A DNA stretch of 64,000 bases from Gordionus sp. m RMFG-2023 (GCF_954871325.1 NC_088775.1:50073561-50137560), one strand, 5' to 3'; counted from the first letter of the stretch, positions 20,201 to 35,400 are shown. Notes: generated by a model not told the origin, from the sequence alone. Numbers and translations are program-made.

Positions 20201-23200
20201 TTCGTTTTTGAAGATGATGTTGTAAATTTGCTAGTAGTTTACCGTAAATAACCTGAAATAAAACGTGTAAATTGAAATTATAAAATAGAATTTACTGTTG
20301 TTGGTGAGGAAGATGGTTTAGCGATGGTGAAGAAGTTCTCTTTTCTTTGCTCAATGTGGTTTCGTTTTTGAAGATGATGTTGTAAATTTGCTAGTAGTTT
20401 ACCGTAAATAACCTGAAATAAAACGTGTAAATTGAAATTATAAAATAGAATTTACTGTTGTTGGTGAGGAAGATGGTTTAGCGATGGTGAAGGAGTTCTC
20501 TTTTCTTTGCTCAATGTGGTTTCGTTTTAGAAGATGATGTTGTAAATTTGCTAGTAGTTTACCGTAAATAACCTGAAATAAAACGTGTAAATTGAAATTA
20601 TAAAATAGAATTTACTGTTGTTGGTGAGGAAGATGGTTTAGCGATGGTGAAGAAGTTCTCTTTTCTTTGCTCAATGTGGTTTCGTTTTTGAAGATGATGT
20701 TGTAAATTTGCTAGTAGTTTACCGTAAATAACCTGAAATAAAACGTGTAAATTGAAATTTTAAAATAGAATTTACTGTTGTTGGTGAGGAAGATGGTTTA
20801 GCGATGGTGGAGAAGTTGTCTTTTCTTTGCTCAATGTGGTTTCGTTTTTGAAGATGATGTTGTAATTTCCTTGCTCGTAGTTTACCGTAAATAACCTGAA
20901 ATAAAACGTGTAAATTGAAATTATAAAATAGAATTTACTGTTGTTGGTGAGGAAGATGGTTTAGCGATGGTGAAGGAGTTCTCTTTTCTTTGCTGAATGT
21001 GGTTTCGTTTTTGAAGATGATGTTGTAATTTCCTTGCTAGTAGTTTACCGTAAATAACCTGAAATAAAACGTGTAAATTGAAATTATAAAATAGAATTTA
21101 CTGTTGTTGGTGAGGAAGATGGTTTAGCAATGGTGAAGAAATTCTCCTTTCTTTGCTCAATGTGGTTTCGTTTTTGAAGATGATGTTGTAAATTTGCTAG
21201 TATTTTACCGTAAATAACCTGAAATAAAACGTGTAAATTTGAAATTATAAAATAGAATTTACTGTTGTTGGTGAGGAAGATGGTTTAGAGATGGTGAAGA
21301 AGTTCTCTTTTCTTTGCTCAATGTGGATTCGTTTTTGAAGATGATGTTGTAAATTTGCTAGTAGTTTACCGTAAATAACCTGAAATAAAACGTGTAAATT
21401 GAAATTATAAAATAGAATTTACTGTTGTTGGTGAGGAAGATGGTTTAGCGATGGTGGAGAAGTTCTCTTTTCTTTGCTCAATGTGGTTTCGTTTTTGAAG
21501 ATGATGTTGTAATTTCCTTGCTCGTACTTTACCGTAAATAACCTGAAATAAAACGTGTAAATTGAAATTATAAAATAGAATTTAGTGTTGTTGGTGAGGA
21601 AGATGGTTTAGCGATGGTGAAGGAGTTCTCTTTTCTTTGCTCAATGTGGTTTCGTTTTAAAATATGATGTTGTAGATTTGCTAGTAGTTTACAGTAAATA
21701 ACCTGAAATAAAACGTGTAAATTGAAATTATAAAAAAGAATTTACTGTTGTTGGTGAGGAAGATGGTTTAGCGATGGTGAAGAAGTTCTCTTTTCTTTGC
21801 TCAATGTGGTTTCGTTTTTGAAGATGATGTTGTAAATTTGCTAGTAGTTTACCGTAAATAACCTGAAATAAAACGTGTAAATTGAAATTATAAAATAGAA
21901 TTTACTGTTGTTGGTGAGGAAGATGGTTTAGCGATGGTGGAGAAGTTCTCTTTTCTTTGCTCAATGTGGTTTCGTTTTTGAAGATGATGTTGTAATTTCC
22001 TTGCTCGTACTTTACCGTAAATAACCTGAAATAAAATGTGTAAATTGAAATTATAAAATAGAATTTAGTGTTGTTGGTGAGGAAGATGGTTTAGCGATGG
22101 TGAAGGAGTTCTCTTTTCTTTGCTCAATGTGGTTTCGTTTTTGAAGATGATGTTGTAAATTTGCTAGTAGTTTACCGTAAATAACCTGAAATAAAACGTG
22201 TAAATTGAAATTATAAAATAGAATTTACTGTTGTTGGTGAGGAAGATGGTTTAGCGATGGTGAAGAAGTTCTCTTTTCTTTGCTCAATGTGGTTTCGTTT
22301 TTGAAGATGATGTTGTAAATTTGCTAGTATTTTACCGTAAATAACCTGAAATAAAACGTGTAAATTTGAAATTATAAAATAGAATTTACTGTTGTTGGTG
22401 AGGAAGATGGTTTAGAGATGGTGAAGAAGTTCTCTTTTCTTTGCTCAATGTGGATTCGTTTTTGAAGATGATGTTGTAAATTTGCTAGTAGTTTACCGTA
22501 AATAACCTGAAATAAAACGTGTAAATTGAAATTATAAAATAGAATTTACTGTTGTTGGTGAGGAAGATGGTTTAGCGATGGTGGAGAAGTTCTCTTTTCT
22601 TTGCTCAATGTGGTTTCGTTTTTGAAGATGATGTTGTAATTTCCTTGCTCGTACTTTACCGTAAATAACCTGAAATAAAACGTGTAAATTGAAATTATAA
22701 AATAGAATTTAGTGTTGTTGGTGAGGAAGATGGTTTAGCGATGGTGAAGGAGTTCTCTTTTCTTTGCTCAATGTGGTTTCGTTTTAAAATATGATGTTGT
22801 AGATTTGCTAGTAGTTTACAGTAAATAACCTGAAATAAAACGTGTAAATTGAAATTATAAAAAAGAATTTACTGTTGTTGGTGAGGAAGATGGTTTAGCG
22901 ATGGTGAAGAAGTTCTCTTTTCTTTGCTCAATGTGGTTTCGTTTTTGAAAATGATGTTGTAAATTTGCTAGTAGTTTACCGTAAATAACCTGAAATAAAA
23001 CGTGTAAATTGAAATTATTAAATAGAATTTACTGTTGTTGGTGAGGAAGATGGTTTAGCGATGGTGAAGAAGTTCTCTTTTCTTTGCTCAATGTGGATTC
23101 GTTTTTGAAGATGATGTTGTAAATTTGCTAGTAGTTTACCGTAAATAACCTGAAATAAAACGTGTAAATTGAAATTATAAAATAGAATTTACTGTTGTTG

Positions 23201-23363
23201 GTGAGGAAGATGGTTTAGCGATGGTGGAGAAGTTCTCTTTTCTTTGCTCAATGTGGTTTCGTTTTTGAAGATGATGTTGTAAATTTGCTAGTAGTTTACC
23301 GTAAATAACCTGAAATAAAACGTGTAAATTGAAATTATAAAATAGAATATACTGTTGTTGGTG
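14221..23363. repeat. Higher-order repeat of about 9.1 kb, copy 1
   Basis: This block of about 57 monomers is followed directly by a second copy. Rare markers recur at a constant offset: GTGTAAAAGT at 14721 and 23864 (9143 bp), AAATTATTAA at 17241 and 26362 (9121), TAGTTGAAAT at 17521 and 26642 (9121), ATAAAACTAA at 19621 and 28742 (9121), AGAAGTTGTC at 20811 and 29932 (9121). Only scattered single-base differences separate the copies. Inside it, a 963-bp six-monomer block repeats at 17721 and 18684, and a partly repeated 1127-bp block starts at 21235 and 22362. Confidence 0.9.
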
Positions 23364-26300
23364 AGGAAGATGGTTTAGCGATGGTGAAGGAGTTCTCTTT
23401 TCTTTGCTCAATGTGGTTTCGTTTTTGAAGATGATGTTGTAAATTTGCTAGTAGTTTACCGTAAATAACCTGAAATAAAACGTGTAAATTGAAATTATAA
23501 AATAGAATATACTGTTGTTGGTGAGGAAGATGGTTTAGCGATGGTGGAGAAGTTCTCTTTTCTTTGCTCAATGTGGTTTCGTTTTTGAAGATGATGTTGT
23601 AAATTTGCTAGTAGTTTACCGTAAATAACCTGAAATAAAACGTGTAAATTGAAATTATAAAATAGAATTTACTGTTGTTGGTGAGGAAGATGGTTTAGAG
23701 ATGGTGAAGAAGTTCTCTTTTCTTTGCTCAATGTGGATTCGTTTTTGAAGATGATGTTGTAAATTTGCTAGTAGTTTACCGTAAATAACCTGAAATAAAA
23801 CGTGTAAATTGAAATTATAAAATAGAATTTATTGTAGTTGGTGAGGAAGATGGTTTAGCGATGGTGTAAAAGTTCTCTTTTCTTTGCTCAATGTGGTTTC
23901 GTTTTTGAAGATGATGTTGTAATTTCCTTGCTAGTAGTTTACCGTAAATAACCTGAAATAAAACGTGTAAATTGAAATTATAAAATAGAATATACTGTTG
24001 TTGGTGAGGAAGATGGATTAGCGATGGTGAAGGAGTTCTCTTTTCTTTCCTCAATGTGGTTTCGTTTTTGAAGATGATGTTGTAAATTTGCTAGTAGTTT
24101 ACCGTAAATAACCTGAAATAAAACGTGTAAATTGAAATTATAAAAAAGAATTTACTGTTGTTGGTGATGAAGATGGTTTAGCGATGGTGAAGGAGTTCTC
24201 TTTTCTTTGCCCAATGTGGTTTCGTTTTTGAAGATGATGTTGTAAATTTGCTAGTAGTTTACCTTAAATAACCTGAAATAAAACGTGTAAATTGAAATTA
24301 TAAAATAGAATTTACTGTTGTTGGTGAGGAAGATGGTTTAGAGATGGTGAAGAAGTTCTCTTTTCTTTGCTCAATGTGGTTTCGTTTTTGAAGATGATGT
24401 TGTAAATTTGCTAGTAGTTTACCTTAAATAACCTGAAATAAAACGTATAAATTGAAATTATAAAATAGAATTTACTGTTGTTGGTGAGGAAGATGGTTTA
24501 GCGATGCTGGAGAAGTTCTCTTTTCTTTGCTCAATGTGGTTTCGTTTTTGAAGATGATGTTGTAAATTTGCTAGTAGTTTGCCGTAAATAACCAGAAATA
24601 AAACGTGTAAATTGAAATTATAAAATAGAATTTACTGTTGTTGGTGAGGAAGATGGTTTAGCGATGGTGAAGGAGTTCTCTTTTCTTTGCTCAATGTGGT
24701 TTCGTTTTTGAATATGATGTTGTAGATTTGCTAGTAGTTTACAGTAAATAACCTGAAATAAAACGTGTAAATTGAAATTATAAAAAAGAATTTACTGTTG
24801 TTGGTGAGGAAGATGGTTTAGCGATGGTGAAGAAGTTCTCTTTTCTTTGCTCAATGTGGTTTCGTTTTTGAAGATGATGTTGTAAATAACCTGAAATAAA
24901 ACATGTAAATTGAAATTATAAAATAGAATTTACTGTTGTTGGTGAGGAAGATGGTTTAGCAATGGTGAAGAAATTCTCCTTTCTTTGCTCAATGTGGTTT
25001 CGTTTTTGAAGATGATGTTGTAATTTCCTTGCTCGTACTTTACCGTAAATAACCTGAAATAAAACGTGTAAATTGAAATTATAAAATAGAATTTAGTGTT
25101 GTTGGTGAGGAAGATGGTTTAGCAATGGTGAAGGAGTTCTCTTTTCTTTGCTCAATGTGGTTTCGTTTTTGAATATGATGTTGTAGATTTGCTAGTAGTT
25201 TACAGTAAATAACCTGAAATAAAACGTGTAAATTGAAATTATAAAAAAGAATTTACTGTTGTTGGTGAGGAAGATGGTTTAGCGATGGTGAAGAAGTTCT
25301 CTTTTCTTTGCTCAATGTGGTTTCGTTTTTGAAGATGATGTTGTAAATTTGCTAGTAGTTTACCATAAATAACCTAAAATAAAACGTGTAAATTGAAATT
25401 ATAAAATAGAATTTACTGTTGTTGGTGAGGAAGATGGTTTAGCGATGGTGGAGAAGTTCTCTTTTCTTTCTCAATGTGGTTTCGTTTTTGAAGATGATGT
25501 TGTAATTTCCTTGCTAGTAGTTTACCGTAAATAACCTGAAATAAAACGTGTAAATTGAAATTATAAAATAGAATTTACTGTTGTTGGTGAGGAAGATGGT
25601 TTAGCAATGGTGAAGAAATTCTCCTTTCTTTGCTCAATGTGGTTTCGTTTTTGAAGATGATGTTGTAAATTTGCTAGTATTTTACCGTAAATAACCTGAA
25701 ATAAAACGTGTAAATTTGAAATTATAAAATAGAATTTACTGTTGTTGGTGAGGAAGATGGTTTAGAGATGGTGAAGAAGTTCTCTTTTCTTTGCTCAATA
25801 TGGATACGTTTTTGAAGATGATGTTGTAAATTTGCTAGTAGTTTACCGTAAATAACCTGAAATAAAACGTGTAAATTGAAATTATAAAATAGAATTTACT
25901 GTTGTTGGTGAGGAAGATGGTTTAGCGATGGTGGAGAAGTTCTCTTTTCTTTGCTCAATGTGGTTTCGTTTTTGAAGATGATGTTGTAATTTCCTTGCTC
26001 GTACTTTACCGTAAATAACCTGTAATAAAACGTGTAAATTGAAATTATAAAATAGAATTTAGTGTTGTTGGTGAGGAAAATGGTTTAGCGATGGTGAAGG
26101 AGTTCTCTTTTCTTTGCTCAATGTGGTTTCGTTTTAAAATATGATGTTGTAGATTTGCTAGTAGTTTACAGTAAATAACCTGAAATAAAACGTGTAAATT
26201 GAAATTATAAAAAAGAATTTACTGTTGTTGGTGAGGAAGATGGTTTAGCGATGGTGAAGAAGTTCTCTTTTCTTTGCTCAATGTGGTTTCGTTTTTGAAG

Positions 26301-29300
26301 ATGATGTTGTAAATTTGCTAGTAGTTTACCGTAAATAACCTGAAATAAAACGTGTAAATTGAAATTATTAAATAGAATTTACTGTTGTTGGTGAGGAAGA
26401 TGGTTTAGCGATGGTGAAGAAGTTCTCTTTTCTTTGCTCAATGTGGATTCGTTTTTGAAGATGATGTTGTAAATTTGCTAGTAGTTTACCGTAAATAACC
26501 TGAAATAAAACGTGTAAATTAAAATTATAAAATAGAATTTACTGTTGTTGGTGAGGAAGATGGTTTAGAGATGGTGAAGAAGTTCTCTTTTCTTTGCTCA
26601 ATGTGGATTCGTTTTTGAAGATGATGTTGTAAATTTGCTAGTAGTTGAAATAAAACGTGTAAATTGAAATTATAAAATAGAATTTACTGTTGTTGGTGAG
26701 GAAGATGGTTTAGCGATGGTGGAGAAGTTCTCTTTTCTTTGCTCAATGTGGTTTCGTTTTTGAAGATGATGTTGTAATTTCCTTGCTAGTAGTTTACCGT
26801 AAATAACCTGAAATAAAACGTGTAAATTGAAATTATAAAATAGAATTTATTGTAGTTGGTGAGGAAGATGGTTTAGCGATGGTGGAGAAGTTCTCTTTTC
26901 TTTGCTCAATGTGGTTTCGTTTTTGAAGATGATGTTGTAAATTTGCTAGTAGTTTACCGTAAATAACCTGAAATAAAAAGTGTAAATTGAAATTATAAAA
27001 TAGAATTTACTGTTGTTGGTGAGGAAGATGGTTTAGCGATGGTGAAGAAGTTCTCTTTTCTTTGCTCAATGTGGTTTCGTTTTTGAAGATGATGTTGTAA
27101 ATTTGCTAGTAGTTTACCGTAAATAACCTGAAATAAAACGTGTAAATTGAAATTATAAAATAGAATTTACTGTTGTTGGTGAGGAAGATGGTTTAGCGAT
27201 GGTGGAGAAGTTCTCTTTTCTTTGCTCAATGTGGTTTCGTTTTTGAAGATGATGTTGTAATTTCCTTGCTCGTACTTTACCGTAAATAACCTGAAATAAA
27301 ACGTGTAAATTGAAATTATAAAATAGAATTTAGTGTTGTTGGTGAGGAAGATGGTTTAGCGATGGTGAAGGAGTTCTCTTTTCTTTGCTCAATGTGGTTT
27401 CGTTTTTGAATATGATGTTGTAGATTTGCTAGTAGTTTACAGTAAATAACCTGAAATAAAACGTGTAAATTGAAATTATAAAAAAGAATTTACTGTTGTT
27501 GGTGAGGAAGATGGTTTAGCGATGGTGAAGAAGTTCTCTTTTCTTTGCTCAATGTGGTTTCGTTTTTGAAGATGATGTTGTAAATTAACTAGTAGTTTAC
27601 CGTAAATAACCTGAAATAAAACATGTAAATTGAAATTATAAAATAGAATTTACTGTTGTTGGTGAGGAAGATGGTTTAGCAATGGTGAAGAAATTCTCCT
27701 TTCTTTGCTCAATGTGGTTTCGTTTTTGAAGATGATGTTGTAAATTTGCTAGTAGTTTACCGTAAATAACCTGAAATAAAACGTGTAAATTGAAATTATA
27801 AAATAGAATTTATTGTAGTTGGTGAGGAAGATGGTTTAGCGATGGTGGAGAAGTTCTCTTTTCTTTGCTCAATGTGGTTTCGTTTTTGAAGATGATGTTG
27901 TAAATTTGCTAGTAGTTTACCGTAAATAACCTGAAATAAAACGTGTAAATTGAAATTATAAAATAGAATTTACTGTTGTTGGTGAGGAAGATGGTTTAGC
28001 GATGGTGAAGAAGTTCTCTTTTCTTTGCTCAATGTGGTTTCGTTTTTGAAGATGATGTTGTAAATTTGCTAGTAGTTTACCGTAAATAACCTGAAATAAA
28101 ACGTGTAAATTGAAATTATAAAATAGAATTTACTGTTGTTGGTGAGGAAGATGGTTTAGCGATGGTGGAGAAGTTCTCTTTTCTTTGCTCAATGTGGTTT
28201 CGTTTTTGAAGATGATGTTGTAATTTCCTTGCTCGTACTTTACCGTAAATAACCTGAAATAAAATGTGTAAATTGAAATTATAAAATAGAATTTAGTGTT
28301 GTTGGTGAGGAAGATGGTTTAGCGATGGTGAAGGAGTTCTCTTTTCTTTGCTCAATGTGGTTTCGTTTTTGAATATGATGTTGTAGATTTGCTAGTAGTT
28401 TACAGTAAATAACCTGAAATAAAACGTGTAAATTGAAATTATAAAAAAGAATTTACTGTTGTTGGTGGGGAAGATGGTTTAGCGATGGTGAAGAAGTTCT
28501 CTTTTCTTTGCTCAATGTGGTTTCGTTTTTGAAGATGATGTTGTAAATTAACTAGTAGTTTACCGTAAATAACCTGAAATAAAACATGTAAATTGAAATT
28601 ATAAAATAGAATTTACTGTTGTTGGTGAGGAAGATGGTTTAGCAATGGTGAAGAAATTCTCCTTTCTTTGCTCAATGTGGTTTCGTTTTTGAAGATGATG
28701 TTGTAATTTCCTTGCTCGTAGTTTGCCGTGAATTACCTGAAATAAAACTAAATTGAAATTATAAAATAGAATTTACTGTAGTTGGTGAGGAAGATGGTTT
28801 AGCGATGGTGGAGAAGTTCTCTTTTCTTTGCTCAATGTGGTTTCGTTTTTGAAGATGATGTAATTTCCTTGCTCGTAGTTTAGCGTAAATAACCTGAAAT
28901 AAAACGCGTAAATTGAAATTATAAAATAGAATTTACTGTTGTTGGTGAGGAAGATGGTTTAGCAATGGTGAAGAAATTCTCCTTTCTTTGCTCAATGTGG
29001 TTTCGTTTTTGAAGATGATGTTGTAAATTAGCTAGTAGTTTACCGTAAATAACCTGAAATAAAACGTGTAAATTGAAATTATAAAATAGAATTTACTGTT
29101 GTTGGTGAGGAAGATGGTTTAGCAATGGTGAAGAAATTCTCCTTTCTTTGCTCAATGTGGTTTCGTTTTTGAAGATGATGTTGTAAATTTGCTAGTAGTT
29201 TACCGTAAATAACCTAAAATAAAACGTGTAAATTGAAATTATAAAAAAGAATTTACTGTTGTTGGTGAGGAAGATGGTTTAGCGATGGTGAAGGAGTTCT

Positions 29301-32300
29301 CTTTTCTTTGCTCAATGTGGTTTCGTTTTTGAAGATGATGTTGTAAATTTGCTAGTAGTTTACCGTAAATAACCTGAAATAAAACGTGTAAATTGAAATT
29401 ATAAAATAGAATTTACTGTTGTTGGTGAGGAAGATGGTTTAGCGATGGTGAAGAAGTTCTCTTTTCTTTGCTCAATGTGGTTTCGTTTTTGAAGATGATG
29501 TTGTAAATTTGCTAGTAGTTTACCGTAAATAACCTGAAATAAAACGTGTAAATTGAAATTATAAAATAGAATTTACTGTTGTTGGTGAGGAAGATGGTTT
29601 AGCGATGGTGAAGGAGTTCTCTTTTCTTTGCTCAATGTGGTTTCGTTTTAGAAGATGATGTTGTAAATTTGCTAGTAGTTTACCGTAAATAACCTGAAAT
29701 AAAACGTGTAAATTGAAATTATAAAATAGAATTTACTGTTGTTGGTGAGGAAGATGGTTTAGCGATGGTGAAGAAGTTCTCTTTTCTTTGCTCAATGTGG
29801 TTTCGTTTTTGAAGATGATGTTGTAAATTTGCTAGTAGTTTACCGTAAATAACCTGAAATAAAACGTGTAAATTGAAATTTTAAAATAGAATTTACTGTT
29901 GTTGGTGAGGAAGATGGTTTAGCGATGGTGGAGAAGTTGTCTTTTCTTTGCTCAATGTGGTTTCGTTTTTGAAGATGATGTTGTAATTTCCTTGCTCGTA
30001 GTTTACCGTAAATAACCTGAAATAAAACGTGTAAATTGAAATTATAAAATAGAATTTACTGTTGTTGGTGAGGAAGATGGTTTAGCGATGGTGAAGGAGT
30101 TCTCTTTTCTTTGCTGAATGTGGTTTCGTTTTTGAAGATGATGTTGTAATTTCCTTGCTAGTAGTTTACCGTAAATAACCTGAAATAAAACGTGTAAATT
30201 GAAATTATAAAATAGAATTTACTGTTGTTGGTGAGGAAGATGGTTTAGCAATGGTGAAGAAATTCTCCTTTCTTTGCTCAATGTGGTTTCGTTTTTGAAG
30301 ATGATGTTGTAAATTTGCTAGTATTTTACCGTAAATAACCTGAAATAAAACGTGTAAATTTGAAATTATAAAATAGAATTTACTGTTGTTGGTGAGGAAG
30401 ATGGTTTAGAGATGGTGAAGAAGTTCTCTTTTCTTTGCTCAATGTGGATTCGTTTTTGAAGATGATGTTGTAAATTTGCTAGTAGTTTACCGTAAATAAC
30501 CTGAAATAAAACGTGTAAATTGAAATTATAAAATAGAATTTACTGTTGTTGGTGAGGAAGATGGTTTAGCGATGGTGGAGAAGTTCTCTTTTCTTTGCTC
30601 AATGTGGTTTCGTTTTTGAAGATGATGTTGTAATTTCCTTGCTCGTACTTTACCGTAAATAACCTGAAATAAAACGTGTAAATTGAAATTATAAAATAGA
30701 ATTTAGTGTTGTTGGTGAGGAAGATGGTTTAGCGATGGTGAAGGAGTTCTCTTTTCTTTGCTCAATGTGGTTTCGTTTTAAAATATGATGTTGTAGATTT
30801 GCTAGTAGTTTACAGTAAATAACCTGAAATAAAACGTGTAAATTGAAATTATAAAAAAGAATTTACTGTTGTTGGTGAGGAAGATGGTTTAGCGATGGTG
30901 AAGAAGTTCTCTTTTCTTTGCTCAATGTGGTTTCGTTTTTGAAGATGATGTTGTAAATTTGCTAGTAGTTTACCGTAAATAACCTGAAATAAAACGTGTA
31001 AATTGAAATTATAAAATAGAATTTACTGTTGTTGGTGAGGAAGATGGTTTAGCGATGGTGGAGAAGTTCTCTTTTCTTTGCTCAATGTGGTTTCGTTTTT
31101 GAAGATGATGTTGTAATTTCCTTGCTCGTACTTTACCGTAAATAACCTGAAATAAAATGTGTAAATTGAAATTATAAAATAGAATTTAGTGTTGTTGGTG
31201 AGGAAGATGGTTTAGCGATGGTGAAGGAGTTCTCTTTTCTTTGCTCAATGTGGTTTCGTTTTTGAAGATGATGTTGTAAATTTGCTAGTAGTTTACCGTA
31301 AATAACCTGAAATAAAACGTGTAAATTGAAATTATAAAATAGAATTTACTGTTGTTGGTGAGGAAGATGGTTTAGCGATGGTGAAGAAGTTCTCTTTTCT
31401 TTGCTCAATGTGGTTTCGTTTTTGAAGATGATGTTGTAAATTTGCTAGTATTTTACCGTAAATAACCTGAAATAAAACGTGTAAATTTGAAATTATAAAA
31501 TAGAATTTACTGTTGTTGGTGAGGAAGATGGTTTAGAGATGGTGAAGAAGTTCTCTTTTCTTTGCTCAATGTGGATTCGTTTTTGAAGATGATGTTGTAA
31601 ATTTGCTAGTAGTTTACCGTAAATAACCTGAAATAAAACGTGTAAATTGAAATTATAAAATAGAATTTACTGTTGTTGGTGAGGAAGATGGTTTAGCGAT
31701 GGTGGAGAAGTTCTCTTTTCTTTGCTCAATGTGGTTTCGTTTTTGAAGATGATGTTGTAATTTCCTTGCTCGTACTTTACCGTAAATAACCTGAAATAAA
31801 ACGTGTAAATTGAAATTATAAAATAGAATTTAGTGTTGTTGGTGAGGAAGATGGTTTAGCGATGGTGAAGGAGTTCTCTTTTCTTTGCTCAATGTGGTTT
31901 CGTTTTAAAATATGATGTTGTAGATTTGCTAGTAGTTTACAGTAAATAACCTGAAATAAAACGTGTAAATTGAAATTATAAAAAAGAATTTACTGTTGTT
32001 GGTGAGGAAGATGGTTTAGCGATGGTGAAGAAGTTCTCTTTTCTTTGCTCAATGTGGTTTCGTTTTTGAAGATGATGTTGTAAATTTGCTAGTAGTTTAC
32101 CGTAAATAACCTGAAATAAAACGTGTAAATTGAAATTATTAAATAGAATTTACTGTTGTTGGTGAGGAAGATGGTTTAGCGATGGTGAAGAAGTTCTCTT
32201 TTCTTTGCTCAATGTGGATTCGTTTTTGAAGATGATGTTGTAAATTTGCTAGTAGTTTACCGTAAATAACCTGAAATAAAACGTGTAAATTGAAATTATA

Positions 32301-32484
32301 AAATAGAATTTACTGTTGTTGGTGAGGAAGATGGTTTAGCGATGGTGGAGAAGTTCTCTTTTCTTTGCTCAATGTGGTTTCGTTTTTGAAGATGATGTTG
32401 TAAATTTGCTAGTAGTTTACCGTAAATAACCTGAAATAAAACGTGTAAATTGAAATTATAAAATAGAATATACTGTTGTTGGTG
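23364..32484. repeat. Higher-order repeat of about 9.1 kb, copy 2
   Basis: This copy is shorter than copy 1 by 22 bp. The change of offset from 9143 to 9121 is explained by one deletion near 24886, where GATGTTGTAAATAACCTG replaces the longer form at 15742 containing AACTAGTAGTTTACC. The end of copy 2 continues into a block resembling the start of copy 1 but with one monomer missing and different neighbours, so the 9.1-kb pattern does not extend as a clean third copy. Confidence 0.88.
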
Positions 32485-35400
32485 AGGAAGATGGTTTAGC
32501 GATGGTGGAGAAGTTCTCTTTTCTTTGCTCAATGTGGTTTCGTTTTTGAAGATGATGTTGTAAATTTGCTAGTAGTTTACCGTAAATAACCTGAAATAAA
32601 ACGTGTAAATTGAAATTATAAAATAGAATTTACTGTTGTTGGTGAGGAAGATGGTTTAGAGATGGTGAAGAAGTTCTCTTTTCTTTGCTCAATGTGGATT
32701 CGTTTTTGAAGATGATGTTGTAAATTTGCTAGTAGTTTACCGTAAATAACCTGAAATAAAACGTGTAAATTGAAATTATAAAATAGAATTTATTGTAGTT
32801 GGTGAGGAAGATGGTTTAGCGATGGTGGAGAAGTTCTCTTTTCTTTGCTCAATGTGGTTTCGTTTTAGAAGATGATGTTGTAAATTTGCTAGTAGTTTAC
32901 CGTAAATAACCTGAAATAAAACGTGTAAATTGAAATTATAAAATAGAATATACTGTTGTTGATGGGGAAGATGGATTAGCGATGGTGAAGGAGTTCTCTT
33001 TTCTTTCCTCAATGTGGTTTCGTTTTTGAAGATGATGTTGTAAATTTGCTAGTAGTTTGCCGTAAATAACCAGAAATAAAACGTGTAAATTGAAATTATA
33101 AAATAGAATTTACTGTTGTTGGTGAGGAAGATGGTTTAGCGATGGTGAAGGAGTTCTCTTTTCTTTGCTCAATGTGGTTTCGTTTTTGAATATGATGTTG
33201 TAGATTTGCTAGTAGTTTACAGTAAATAACCTGAAATAAAACGTGTAAATTGGAATTATAAAAAAGAATTTACTGTTGTTGGTGAGGAAGATGGTTTAGC
33301 GATGGTGAAGAAGTTCTCTTTTCTTTGCTCAATGTGGTTTCGTTTTTGAAGATGATGTTGTAAATTAACTAGTAGTTTACCGTAAATAACCTGAAATAAA
33401 ACATGTAAATTGAAATTATAAAATAGAATTTACTGTTGTTGGTGAGGAAGATGGTTTAGCAATGGTGAAGAAATTCTCCTTTCTTTGCTCAATGTGGTTT
33501 CGTTTTTGAAGATGATGTTGTAAATTTGCTAGTAGTTTATCGTAAATAACCTGAAATAAAACGTGTAAATTGAAATTATAAAATAGAATTTAGTGTTGTT
33601 GGTGAGGAAGATGGTTTAGCAATGGTGAAGGAGTTCTCTTTTCTTTGCTCAATGTGGTTTCGTTTTTGAATATGATGTTGTAGATTTGCTAGTAGTTTAC
33701 AGTAAATAACCTGAAATAAAACGTGTAAATTGGAATTATAAAAAAGAATTTACTGTTGTTGGTGAGGAAGATGGTTTAGCGATGGTGAAGAAGTTCTCTT
33801 TTCTTTGCTCAATGTGGTTTCGTTTTTGAAGATGATGTTGTAAATTAACTAGTAGTTTACCGTAAATAACCTGAAATAAAACATGTAAATTGAAATTATA
33901 AAATAGAATTTACTGTTGTTGGTGAGGAAGATGGTTTAGCAATGGTGAAGAAATTCTCCTTTCTTTGCTCAATGTGGTTTCGTTTTTGAAGATGATGTTG
34001 TAAATTTGCTAGTAGTTTACCGTAAATAACCTGAAATAAAACGTGTAAATTGAAATTATAAAATAGAATTTAGTGTTGTTGGTGAGGAAGATGGTTTAGC
34101 GATGGTGGAGAAGTTCTCTTTTCTTTGCTCAATGTGGTTTCGTTTTAGAAGATGATGTTGTAAATTTGCTAGTAGTTTGCCGTAAATAACCAGAAATAAA
34201 ACGTGTAAATTGAAATTATAAAATAGAATTTACTGTTGTTGGTGAGGAAGATGGGTTAGAGATGGTGAAGAAGTTCTCTTTTCTTTGCTCAATGTGGTTT
34301 CGTTTTTGAAGATGATGTTGTAAATTTGCTAGTAGTTTACCGTAAATAACCTGAAATAAAACGTGTAAATTGAAATTATAAAAAAGAATTTACTGTTGTT
34401 GGTGAGGAAGATGGTTTAGCAATGGTGAAGAAATTCTCCTTTCTTGCTCAATGTGGTTTCGTTTTTGAAGATGATGTTGTAAATTAGCTAGTAGTTTACC
34501 GTAAATAACCTGAAATAAAACGTGTAAATTGAAATTATAAAATAGAATTTACTGTTGTTGGTGAGGAAGATGGTTTAGCAATGGTGAAGAAATTCTCCTT
34601 TCTTTGCTCAATGTGGTTTCGTTTTTGAAGATGATGTTGTAAATTTGCTAGTAGTTTACCGTAAATAACCTAAAATAAAACGTGTAAATTGAAATTATAA
34701 AAAAGAATTTACTGTTGTTGGTGAGGAAGATGGTTTAGCGATGGTGAAGGAGTTCTCTTTTCTTTGCTCAATGTGGTTTCGTTTTTGAAGATGATGTTGT
34801 AAATTTGCTAGTAGTTTACCGTAAATAACCTGAAATAAAACGTGTAAATTGAAATTATAAAATAGAATTTACTGTTGTTGGTGAGGAAGATGGTTTAGCG
34901 ATGGTGAAGAAGTTCTCTTTTCTTTGCTCAATGTGGTTTCGTTTTTGAAGATGATGTTGTAAATTTGCTAGTAGTTTACCATAAATAACCTGAAATAAAA
35001 CGTGTAAATTGAAATTATAAAATAGAATTTACTGTTGTTGGTGAGGAAGATGGTTTAGCGATGGTGAAGGAGTTCTCTTTTCTTTGCTCAATGTGGTTTC
35101 GTTTTAGAAGATGATGTTGTAAATTTGCTAGTAGTTTACCGTAAATAACCTGAAATAAAACGTGTAAATTGAAATTATAAAATAGAATTTACTGTTGTTG
35201 GTGAGGAAGATGGTTTAGCGATGGTGAAGAAGTTCTCTTTTCTTTGCTCAATGTGGTTTCGTTTTTGAAGATGATGTTGTAAATTTGCTAGTAGTTTACC
35301 GTAAATAACCTGAAATAAAACGTGTAAATTCAAATTTTAAAATAGAATTTACTGTTGTTGGTGAGGAAGATGGTTTAGCGATGGTGGAGAAGTTCTCTTT

